Shown here: in pieces, positions 1-7,259 of the stretch | Numbering within the stretch: position 1 is the stretch's first letter | Layout of the letters: each line of letters starts with the position of its first letter | From: Chitinophagales bacterium | GTDB taxonomy: Bacteria; Bacteroidota; Bacteroidia; Chitinophagales; Chitinophagaceae | DNA: 64,000 nucleotides | Assembly (NCBI GenBank): GCA_020636575.1 | Contig: JACJXP010000006.1 | Location: 1-64,000, forward strand | Direction: 5' to 3' | Program-made: the position numbers and the translations under genes | Notes under the pieces: generated by a model | Database searches by the model: none | What the model saw: only the letters and a program-made list of their open reading frames with translations | Told to the model about the DNA's origin: nothing

Positions 1-2179
1 CATCTCTTTCTCTTTCCGCATATACTTTCAGATCATCATAATCTGGTTTATCTTCCTTCTTATTATCATCATCCGATTTTTTCATTTTGATCCCTATCTC
101 GGCTCTTGCCAGCTGTGCCACGGCATTTTCCAAAGCAATTACCCTTCCGCCGTTTTGAACCCATTCTTTAAAATCAGTAATTGAATTTTTATCATTTAAA
201 AAACTATAGTTTCCATCGGGCAGAATAAGCACATTGAAATCTTTTAGGCGGTTGGAAGAAAAATCTTTGGCATTCACCAAAGTGATCGGATAATCCAGTT
301 GCTGCTCGAAGAAATGCCATACTTCGCCGGCAGCATTACCACTTACGCCATCTCCCGTTAATAATACCACTTTGGGAGCTTTGAATGCATGTACTTTGCT
401 ACTGCCAAAGTCAAAACCCTTATCTACAAAACCGGTTTGTACCGGTTGTAACTGCACATTGTTTGCATCAGCGACTTCTCTTACGATACTCCACAAACCA
501 TTACCCATCGATTTATTTGCTGTTTTTAAAATAATGATAGCTCCTCTTTCAAATTTCTTTCCATTGATCTCAAAAGGCTCTTCTGCATAGCGGAGCAGAA
601 TCCCTTTTTGCAAAAGTTGCCCGGCAGCTCTTGCAGAAGCTACACCTTTCCATTCCATTACATAACCGTAGGTAGTGCCTGTATTATTTACTTTGCTGGT
701 TTTATAACCACCCTGTGTCGTAAGAGCTGATTTTACTGCCCATGCGGATAATCCGTAAGCATAGGGTAATGACCAGGCAGAAATATCATAGGTAACAGAA
801 TCTTCAAGTTTAGTGCGGGGCTCCATCAATACTTTTACCAACGCTGCCTTGGCCTGTTTTGAACTGATCAGGATATCACCTGCATTGATACTAAAAGATT
901 CTTCCTTACCTGATGCATAACTGAATCCTTTGGCAGTACCTACTGCCGCTACGCCATATTGAATCGCATTTTTATCCAGCAGTTCCAAAAAAGAAGCAAT
1001 ACGCTGATCATCTGCAGCATTATTACGGATGATGTATGAACTATACTCTCCCACTCCACCGGAAACTGCTTTATTATAATACTGGTGAAATTCGCTGACC
1101 AGTTTTGATGCGTTTTTTGAGGCAGTTTCTATTGTACTCAGACCGGTTGTATAATGATGAATGAGCCTGTCATACAATGTAAGTGTATCTCCTTCTGCAT
1201 TGATCACAGCAGTGCCCGAAATGCCATGACCTGCCTGCTCATAAGTCATCCCGATTGAACCATTAAATATAGGATAGGTATCCCCGTAAGAAGGATATAA
1301 AAGATCAAAAACTTCTTTTGTAAAATAGAGCCAGCCGTTCTCATCAAAATAACGGGCATGATTTCTTCCTATCATTACCTGAAAATCCTTTTGCCATTGA
1401 GTGATGGCCTCATGATAGGGTTTTGCTGCCGGGGCAAAATAATAAGGTGAGTTAATGTACTGCTCATGATAATCCACATGTACATAAGGCAGCCATTGGT
1501 TGTATAGTTTGATGCGCTGCTGACTTTCTACCTGTGTTTGCCATGCCCAGTCACGGTTCAGGTCAAAATTGTAATGGTTGGTCCTGCCGCCGGGCCAGGG
1601 TTCCCGATGCTCTCTTGATACCAGTTTCGGATCTGCTTTTTTCCCAACAACTGAATTATACCAGTTTACAAACCGGTCCCTTCCATCAGGGTTGATACAG
1701 GGATCAATGATCACCACTGTGTTCTTCAGCCACTCTTTGGTACGGGTGTTGGATGGGTCTACCAATGCATATAATGTGAGCATAGCCGCTTCTGAAGAAG
1801 AGGTTTCGTTTCCATGCACATTATAACTAAGCCATACAATGGCTGGAGCATTGGCTTCTATCGCCGCCATTTTATCCAAAGCCATATTGGCCAGGCGCAT
1901 ATTGTTCTTCCTGATCTGTTCCAGGTTAGTGATATTTTCTGTTGAAGAAATAAATGCTGCCAGCAACGGCCTTCCTTCATTGGTTTCACCGTACTGCTGT
2001 AGTTTCATCATGGCGCTGCTGTTAGCCGCCACATACTGAAAATAACTGACGATCTTATGATGGGGTGTAAACCGTTCGCCTAATTTATAACCGAGGAACT
2101 GTTCTGGTGATTGCAACTGGGCATTAACAAAAATGGTACTCAGTATAACAAATACCAGCAGAAAATACTTTTTGAACAT
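1..2179 (-). CDS. M14-family zinc carboxypeptidase, exported, C-terminus cut by window edge
   Basis: I translated this reading frame directly; about 726 residues are visible and the frame is still open at base 1, so the gene is partial. It begins with a signal peptide (MFKKYFLLVFVILSTIFVNAQ), chosen as start because it gives a clean export signal. The zinc motif HxxE is seen as HGNE at residues 122-125, followed by a downstream HEQY segment and a TYEQ segment that could supply the third ligand and the catalytic glutamate of M14 carboxypeptidases. The long C-terminal part fits the large (about 850-900 residue) Bacteroidota M14 proteins that carry an extra glutamine-amidotransferase-like domain; that domain assignment is inference. 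It probably degrades peptides in the periplasm. It is divergent from the gamma-glutamyltransferase gene, another periplasmic peptide enzyme. Confidence 0.88.
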   Translation of the reverse strand, partial: MFKKYFLLVFVILSTIFVNAQLQSPEQFLGYKLGERFTPHHKIVSYFQYVAANSSAMMKLQQYGETNEGRPLLAAFISSTENITNLEQIRKNNMRLANMALDKMAAIEANAPAIVWLSYNVHGNETSSSEAAMLTLYALVDPSNTRTKEWLKNTVVIIDPCINPDGRDRFVNWYNSVVGKKADPKLVSREHREPWPGGRTNHYNFDLNRDWAWQTQVESQQRIKLYNQWLPYVHVDYHEQYINSPYYFAPAAKPYHEAITQWQKDFQVMIGRNHARYFDENGWLYFTKEVFDLLYPSYGDTYPIFNGSIGMTYEQAGHGISGTAVINAEGDTLTLYDRLIHHYTTGLSTIETASKNASKLVSEFHQYYNKAVSGGVGEYSSYIIRNNAADDQRIASFLELLDKNAIQYGVAAVGTAKGFSYASGKEESFSINAGDILISSKQAKAALVKVLMEPRTKLEDSVTYDISAWSLPYAYGLSAWAVKSALTTQGGYKTSKVNNTGTTYGYVMEWKGVASARAAGQLLQKGILLRYAEEPFEINGKKFERGAIIILKTANKSMGNGLWSIVREVADANNVQLQPVQTGFVDKGFDFGSSKVHAFKAPKVVLLTGDGVSGNAAGEVWHFFEQQLDYPITLVNAKDFSSNRLKDFNVLILPDGNYSFLNDKNSITDFKEWVQNGGRVIALENAVAQLARAEIGIKMKKSDDDNKKEDKPDYDDLKVYAERERD

Positions 2180-2287
2180 GTATAGGATTTTGCGGAAAGT
2201 TAAGAAAGCATAAATGAATTAAGTGCTTTTGTTGATAAAACTATGATAGCGATCATTTCAGTAGTTTTAGGCATTAAAAAACACAGT

Positions 2288-4012
2288 ATGCGTATCCGGC
2301 CGTTATATATATTTATTCTTTTCCTTTTGTTTGTTTCCTGCAAAAGCAGCCAGCGATCGGCTGAAGGAATTGTTTCCATTAATCCATATAGCTATACAGG
2401 AGAAAAAAGAACTGTATCTGAAAATGGCGCTGTGGTATCTGCTCATACACTGGCCAGCGAAGTGGGTGTATCTATACTCAAAAAAGGGGGCAATGCTTTT
2501 GATGCTGCTATTGCCACACAGTTTGCCCTTGCAGTAGTGTATCCCGGAGCAGGCAATCTTGGTGGCGGCGGATTTTTAGTGGGACGCAATGCAGAAGGAA
2601 AGCTGATCTCGATAGATTACCGGGAAAAAGCCCCGGGACTTGCACACCGTGATATGTATATTGATAAAGATGGTAAAGCCGATACCGATAAAAGCCAGAA
2701 CGGACATTTATCATCAGGTGTACCGGGTACTGTGGCAGGATTATTTGAAACCATGCAATATGCAAAGCTGCCATTAAAAGACCTGATAAGCCCGGCTATT
2801 GAACTGGCTGAAAAAGGTTTTGCTATCAGCAAAAACGAAGCTGCCTCCTTAAACGGTTTACAATTTGCACTCAAGAAACAAAACACAGTAATGCCTGTTT
2901 TTGTAAAGAATATTCCATGGAAAGCCGGTGATACATTGGTACAAAAAGATCTTGCAAATACATTAAAACGTATACTCGAAAAAGGCGCTGCGGGTTTTTA
3001 TGAGGGTGAAACGGCCAGGCTGATCGTTGAAGAAATGAAAAGAGGCCATGGTATCATCAGCCTTGATGATCTGAAGAACTACAAAGCCAAACAAAGGGCG
3101 CCGCATATTTTTAATTATAAAGGCTATACTATCATCGGTATGTCAATGCCCAGCAGCGGTGGCGTATTGCTGCACCAGATGATGAAAATGGTTGAAGACA
3201 GGAATATAGCTTCAATGGGTTTTCATTCTACTGCGGCTGTACAACTGATGACGGAAGCAGAAAGAAGGGCCTATGCCGACCGGGCTGAATATATGGGTGA
3301 TGCTGATTTTTATAAAGTGCCGGTGGATATGCTCACCAATGATGTGTACCTGCAGCAGCGTATGAAGAACTATGATCCTGCCAAAGCTACACCCAGCAGT
3401 GAAGTGGGGCCCGGTGTGTTAGTGGCTGCCGAGAGTGAAGAGACCACTCACCTGAGTGTGATCGATAAAGATGGTAATGCAGTGGCTGTAACTACCACAC
3501 TTAATAATGGTTACGGCAGCCGAACGGTAGTAGGTGGCGCCGGATTTTTTATGAATGATGAGATGGATGACTTCAGCATAAAACCCGGTGTACCCAATTT
3601 ATATGGCGCAGTAGGTGGTGAGGCCAATGCTATACAACCAGGAAAGAGAATGCTGAGTTCTATGACGCCAACCATTGTTTTAAAAGATAACAAACCCTTT
3701 TTGGTGGTAGGTACCCCCGGTGGCACAACTATTCCCACACAGGTGTTTCAGACGCTGGTGAATATTATTGATTTTAATTTAAGCACTACGGATGCAGTAT
3801 ATAAACCCAAGTTTCATCACCAATGGTTACCTGATCTTTTTTATTTTGAAAAAGGATTTCCGGAGTCTGCCGTTACTGCATTACAAAAAATGGGATATAC
3901 TACCCGGCTACGTGGCGCCATTGGCCGTACCGAAGTGATCAAAGTATTACCCGATGGAAAATTTGAAGCCGTGGCAGACAATAGAGGCGAAGATGCTGCC
4001 GCAGGCTGGTAA
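2288..4012 (+). CDS. ggt: gamma-glutamyltransferase, lipoprotein
   Basis: The enzyme cleaves the gamma-glutamyl bond of glutathione and related peptides. The autoprocessing site is clear: a TTHLSVID segment whose first Thr (residue 386 from this start) aligns with the small-subunit N-terminal nucleophile of E. coli Ggt, followed by conserved TTTLNNGYGS, NDEMDDFS and PGGTTIPT blocks. Length (574 aa) is normal for the uncleaved precursor. An in-frame ATG at 2243 would add 15 residues, but starting at 2288 places MRIRPLYIFILFLLFVSC at the N-terminus, a good lipoprotein signal, so I prefer it. The product is therefore likely anchored in the periplasm. The DinB-like gene follows after 17 bp and is probably cotranscribed. 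Confidence 0.93.
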   Translation: MRIRPLYIFILFLLFVSCKSSQRSAEGIVSINPYSYTGEKRTVSENGAVVSAHTLASEVGVSILKKGGNAFDAAIATQFALAVVYPGAGNLGGGGFLVGRNAEGKLISIDYREKAPGLAHRDMYIDKDGKADTDKSQNGHLSSGVPGTVAGLFETMQYAKLPLKDLISPAIELAEKGFAISKNEAASLNGLQFALKKQNTVMPVFVKNIPWKAGDTLVQKDLANTLKRILEKGAAGFYEGETARLIVEEMKRGHGIISLDDLKNYKAKQRAPHIFNYKGYTIIGMSMPSSGGVLLHQMMKMVEDRNIASMGFHSTAAVQLMTEAERRAYADRAEYMGDADFYKVPVDMLTNDVYLQQRMKNYDPAKATPSSEVGPGVLVAAESEETTHLSVIDKDGNAVAVTTTLNNGYGSRTVVGGAGFFMNDEMDDFSIKPGVPNLYGAVGGEANAIQPGKRMLSSMTPTIVLKDNKPFLVVGTPGGTTIPTQVFQTLVNIIDFNLSTTDAVYKPKFHHQWLPDLFYFEKGFPESAVTALQKMGYTTRLRGAIGRTEVIKVLPDGKFEAVADNRGEDAAAGW

Positions 4013-4029
4013 ACTTAAAACAAAAGAAC

Positions 4030-4575
4030 ATGAGCTTAGCAAAAGAATACCTGGATACGGTGATCAAAAGATTACAATACTATAAGTCGCTTGGCGATAA
4101 AACATTTGCCCAAATGGAGGAAGTGGATTTTTATTACCAGCCCAATGAAGCTTCTAATAGTGTGGCCATTATTATACAGCACATGTATGGCAACATGCTA
4201 AGCAGGTGGACGAATTTTTTAACAGAAGACGGTGAAAAAGAATGGCGGGAACGGGATAAGGAGTTTGAAGTACAATCTTACAGCAAAGAACAATTACTGG
4301 ACCTCTGGGAAAAAGGATGGGAGTGTTTTATCGGCGCCCTTTCATCGCTGAAGAAAAAGCATCTGAAAAAAATGGTGAGTATCCGTGATGAAAAACTTTC
4401 TGTTGTGGATGCCATTAACCGGCAGGTGGCACATTACTCCTATCATATCGGGCAGATAGTATATGTGGCCAGAATGATCAAAAACGAAAACTGGAAAAGC
4501 CTTTCCATTCCAAAAGGAACATCTGATGATTATAATAAAGCGGATGGCATAAAAGATCCTGCAAAGAGTTTTTAA
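4030..4575 (+). CDS. DinB-like / DUF1572-family protein
   Basis: This 181-residue protein has the four-helix appearance of the DinB/YfiT superfamily and most resembles the DUF1572 branch. His51 in a QHMYGN segment and His135/His139 in an HYSYH-GQI segment are in the places where this fold carries its metal triad. There is no signal peptide, so it should be cytosolic. DinB-like proteins include thiol transferases and S-transferases, but most members, including DUF1572, have no proven reaction. It follows ggt by 17 bp; a link through thiol or glutathione-like metabolism is possible but is only inferred from position. Confidence 0.75.
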   Translation: MSLAKEYLDTVIKRLQYYKSLGDKTFAQMEEVDFYYQPNEASNSVAIIIQHMYGNMLSRWTNFLTEDGEKEWRERDKEFEVQSYSKEQLLDLWEKGWECFIGALSSLKKKHLKKMVSIRDEKLSVVDAINRQVAHYSYHIGQIVYVARMIKNENWKSLSIPKGTSDDYNKADGIKDPAKSF

Positions 4576-4636
4576 TAATCTTTATAGCACAGTATTCTCT
4601 ATAGTTACAATCATACTGAAAAATGAGGCTTACAGG

Positions 4637-4786
4637 ACTCCTCCTTCGTCGGAATGACAATTTCCCATAAACGGTATTGTATATTATACCGCCTGATTCC
4701 GATACTTCGCACCTCAGTGCAGGCTATGGAGGAATCTTTTATTGTCTATTGCTCTAAAGTCTCTGTCACTCCGACGAAGGAGGAGT
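4637..4786. repeat. REP-like element with 23 bp inverted arms
   Basis: Arm one (4637-4659) and arm two (4764-4786) are reverse complements over 23 bp with one mismatch. The core of the right arm reads CCGACGAAGGAGGAGT. The 104 bp between them contains a smaller GATTCC/GGAATC pair. I recall very similar sequences scattered between genes in Bacteroidota genomes, which suggests a dispersed palindromic repeat rather than a locus-specific signal. A short open frame across it (4654-4839) is not a gene. Confidence 0.65.
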
Positions 4787-4991
4787 TTGAGATACTTCGA
4801 CCGGTAAACCGGTATCAGCATGACAAGACTCTGTTGTAATGACATTATTCCCTGAAAACCTGTTATAGTCCATAAAACCTATCGCTTTGCTTTACTGGAA
4901 TTAATAGCTATTTTTACCGGCTGTCTTTATCCGCCGGGCCGTTGCGGCGCCGGTACTATCCTTTCTGAAAAGCTGGAACCCTGATCATTCA

Positions 4992-5006
4992 AGTAATTAA
5001 ATTACT
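4992..5006. promoter_or_regulatory. 15 bp palindrome just upstream of barrel gene start
   Basis: AGTAATT-A-AATTACT is a perfect inverted repeat around a central A and ends 4 bp before the ATG of the next gene. It could be a repressor site or a small hairpin over the ribosome-binding region. AT-rich palindromes also arise by chance, so confidence is low. Confidence 0.3.
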
Positions 5007-5010
5007 GATT

Positions 5011-5688
5011 ATGAGATTATTCTGTCTTTCCGTACTTCTGAGCTTCTGCTGCGCAAACCTTGCCGCACAAAACCAGATTGGTTTTTTTGCCGGCGGGCAA
5101 ACCAGCACGGCCAGCTATTATATTAACAGCATCAAGCAAAAAAGGGATTATAAATACGGCTTTCAGTTGGGCATGAACATGAAAGTGCCCTTTGAGGGCA
5201 ATATCTATTTTAACCCCGCTGTATTCTATAGCCTCAAAGGGTATAAGGTCAATTACACTCAGTTTGTTTTTCCTCCTGATACCAATGCAGTTGATAACGA
5301 TGTAAGCCTGCACACTTTTGAACTGGCTCCTATGCTGCAGATAGACCTGGGAAAAAATCCAAGTCATTGCTTTCTCAAATTTGGCCCTTCACTGGACTTT
5401 CAGTTGTTTGGCAAAGAAAAATTTAACCGAAAGAACGGCGGTGGCCAGGTGGACCGTAATATGAAATTCGGGTTTACGGACTATGGTCATTTCTCGGCCA
5501 ATTTCCTGGCGCAGTTTGGTTATGAGAGCAGCAGCGGCTTTATGGTGTTTGCACAATATAGTCTTGGACTGGCCAGCATCAATAATGCTGACAACGGACC
5601 CCGCATTCGCCATAGGGTTTATGGCATCTCTATCGGCCATTACCTCAAGAACAAGAAGGTCATTATTGATACAAGGAATAAGGAATAA
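5011..5688 (+). CDS. PorT-like outer-membrane beta-barrel protein
   Basis: The 225-residue product begins with a signal peptide ending in CCANLAAQ and then alternates short amphipathic strands with turns, for example the FAGGQTSTASYY start, YKYGFQLGMNM and the closing RVYGISIGHYL. This is the pattern of the PorT-like or OMP_b-brl group of small eight-stranded barrels that are abundant in Bacteroidota. Function is unknown; PorT itself is needed for type IX secretion, but most paralogues have no assigned role. The gene stands alone after a long repeat-bearing gap, with a palindrome at its start. Confidence 0.75.
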   Translation: MRLFCLSVLLSFCCANLAAQNQIGFFAGGQTSTASYYINSIKQKRDYKYGFQLGMNMKVPFEGNIYFNPAVFYSLKGYKVNYTQFVFPPDTNAVDNDVSLHTFELAPMLQIDLGKNPSHCFLKFGPSLDFQLFGKEKFNRKNGGGQVDRNMKFGFTDYGHFSANFLAQFGYESSSGFMVFAQYSLGLASINNADNGPRIRHRVYGISIGHYLKNKKVIIDTRNKE

Positions 5689-5708
5689 ACTTTTTCTAGA
5701 CTAATGGC

Positions 5709-5742
5709 TTTGCTATGAAGTTGTCCCTTTACAATAGCTTTG
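5709..5742 (+). promoter_or_regulatory. Bacteroidota-type promoter (TTTG - 22 bp - TAGCTTTG)
   Basis: TTTG at 5709-5712 and TAGCTTTG at 5735-5742 fit the -33 TTG / -7 TAnnTTTG pattern of Bacteroidota sigma factors with a 22 bp spacer. It lies about 44 bp before the preferred ATG of the nuclease-like gene and is the most complete promoter match in the window. Confidence 0.6.
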
Positions 5743-5785
5743 AAATTATGACGTAAATTTATTGTATTATGTACAATGTTATATA

Positions 5786-6604
5786 ATGCGAAATATCACT
5801 TTAATTAAATTAAGACTTAAAAAAGCTTATCGTAACCTCCAAGATTATTTGAAAATAAGTTATCTCACTGGAGCGATTGATGGAGATGATACAAGATATT
5901 CCTCAATATGGGAAGACTACATAATATCGAAAAAAAGCCTAGAGGAAATTGACAGAGAGTTTTTCTCAGCTTTGGATACAATTGAAATTCCCAATCTATT
6001 AGAAGCAACCTCATTTCTAGACAAAAGTAAATATATGGGCTTCCCTGCTCAGAGTAGAAATACTATTCAAGCTGCGATTGAAAATGCGTTGGAATATATC
6101 ACCACTTACGAAACGAATAAATCATTCCCAACTGAAACCAAAAATGAAACAACAGAAAGTATAGATTTGATAATCCGAATGTTTAGCAATTGGTCAAGAA
6201 TGGTTTCTTCGTTTAAAACACATAGAAAAGATGTAGCTGAAATAAAAATTACTAAAGAACATGAAATGCAGTATGTTCTAGAGGGAATTCTTAGACTGTT
6301 CTTTGATGACGTTAGACCTGAAACATATACATCAAATTATGCTAATCATTCGAATCGAACTGATTTCATTCTTCCAAAACAAAAAATACTTATAGAGACG
6401 AAAATGACAAGAGAAGGATTAGACAGTAGAAAGCTTTCAGATGAACTAATTATTGACAAGGAGCATTATAGAAAACATACAGGCATTGAAATAATTCTTT
6501 GCTTAGTATATGATCCGGAAAAAAGAATTAAGAACCCGGAAGGCCTAAAAGATATACAAGAATTAGTTTCCCCACCATATTTTAATATTTTCTTCAGTAA
6601 CTAA
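5786..6604 (+). CDS. PD-(D/E)XK nuclease-domain protein (DpnII/MboI-like), accessory
   Basis: The C-terminal third shows the restriction-endonuclease-like core: Asp193 in RTDFIL, then Glu204-x-Lys206 in LIETKMT, which matches the PD-(D/E)XK active site, most like the DpnII/MboI-type domain family. The N-terminal 150 residues are helical and unrecognised. A TTG at 5762 extends the frame by 8 residues; I prefer the ATG at 5786. Base composition is clearly richer in A+T than the flanking genes, a sign of recent acquisition. There is no methyltransferase or specificity gene nearby, so it is not a standard restriction-modification pair; a solitary defence effector is possible but is inference. Confidence 0.65.
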   Translation: MRNITLIKLRLKKAYRNLQDYLKISYLTGAIDGDDTRYSSIWEDYIISKKSLEEIDREFFSALDTIEIPNLLEATSFLDKSKYMGFPAQSRNTIQAAIENALEYITTYETNKSFPTETKNETTESIDLIIRMFSNWSRMVSSFKTHRKDVAEIKITKEHEMQYVLEGILRLFFDDVRPETYTSNYANHSNRTDFILPKQKILIETKMTREGLDSRKLSDELIIDKEHYRKHTGIEIILCLVYDPEKRIKNPEGLKDIQELVSPPYFNIFFSN

Positions 6605-6653
6605 ACGCAGCAGCCAACATTAGGTTTAATACAAGCTTTTTAGCCAGTCAAAA

Positions 6654-7166
6654 ATGAAATTATTAACCAACATAATCTCTCTTATTGCTGGACTAACAAT
6701 AATATTCGGAATATATTCTGGTAAATTTATTTGGATTCTGATAGGAGTAATTCCTTTGTTAATTATTGTGGCTATAATATTTTTAGAACAGCGCAAAATT
6801 GCTGGAAATACAGTTGCATTAATGACTAAAGAAATCGAACAACTAAAAAGAAGTGGAGAAAAAATTTCAGTAGATCTTGATAATTGCGAGTTTAAGGATA
6901 GCTCATATTCTCAGGACATCATTGATGAAAGAATGACTCGATTTTCACATATTAACTTAGACTACGGGAAAGTGATTGGACAGGAGCATATTGACCAATC
7001 ATTGTTAATTTACAATTATTCAGGAAGTAATGGTTCAGAAAAATTTATTCAGGCGTTTCCATTTGGAAAAGAATACTTAAAAGTAAATGTCATTCGAAAT
7101 CAAATCATTCTTTATGTTGATAGATACGATAGAACAAAATATATATTTGATTTGAAATCTGAATAA
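6654..7166 (+). CDS. Hypothetical membrane protein, two N-terminal TM segments
   Basis: This 170-residue protein starts with two hydrophobic segments (about residues 4-20 and 24-43) followed by a basic and charged region and a soluble domain with short beta-like strands ending KYIFDLKSE. No family is recognised. It follows the nuclease-like gene by 49 bp, shares its low G+C content, and ends head-to-head with the GH35 gene, so the two genes look like one small acquired block. A sensor-effector pairing with the nuclease is conceivable but unsupported by any motif. Confidence 0.6.
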   Translation: MKLLTNIISLIAGLTIIFGIYSGKFIWILIGVIPLLIIVAIIFLEQRKIAGNTVALMTKEIEQLKRSGEKISVDLDNCEFKDSSYSQDIIDERMTRFSHINLDYGKVIGQEHIDQSLLIYNYSGSNGSEKFIQAFPFGKEYLKVNVIRNQIILYVDRYDRTKYIFDLKSE

Positions 7167-7174
7167 TCTAAAAT

Positions 7175-7259
7175 ACCAGTTGACCGAACAAACGACTTTG
7201 TACTTAGCTCATTTACTCCGGAGTCCTGAAACCTGTAACCGTTTGTTCGGTCAACTGGT
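7175..7259. repeat. Perfect 20 bp inverted repeat across the end of the GH35 gene
   Basis: Bases 7175-7194 and 7240-7259 are exact reverse complements; each right-arm base is part of the beta-galactosidase coding sequence (residues around HQLTEQTV) while the left arm is noncoding. The spacer is 45 bp, large for a terminator loop, and no T-tract follows. It may mark the boundary where the AT-rich block was inserted, or form a bidirectional stop between convergent genes. Confidence 0.7.

Larger units (their letters stand above)
4576..5010. other. 435 bp intergenic region with REP-like repeat and hairpins
   Basis: No credible gene is present. The region holds a near-perfect 23 bp inverted repeat (listed separately), a second family of motifs (GATACTTCG twice, GCATGACA once) resembling scattered palindromic repeats of Bacteroidota genomes, a GC-rich hairpin at 4934-4953 (CCGGGCCG, loop TTG, CGGCGCCGG with one bulged G) and a 15 bp palindrome at 4992-5006. 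The GC-rich hairpin has no T-tract, so it is not a standard terminator. Confidence 0.6.

Noticed and set aside
4654..4839. Open frame of 61 codons in the intergenic gap after the DinB-like gene
   Set aside because: It runs through the REP-like repeat arms and has no protein-like composition or ribosome-binding context.
4934..4953. GC-rich hairpin as transcription terminator
   Set aside because: The stem is good but it has no following T-tract on either strand, so intrinsic termination is unlikely.
5786..6604. Restriction-modification system
   Set aside because: The nuclease-like gene has no methyltransferase or specificity gene within reach, and the same is true of the HsdR-N protein at 53998-54435.
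6605..6653. Integron attC-like site after the nuclease-like gene (AGCCAACATTAGG)
   Set aside because: Similar GCCAACAT and GCTAACAT strings follow other genes at about 10150 and 10875, but no proper R''/L'' and L'/R' box pairs could be drawn and there is no integrase.
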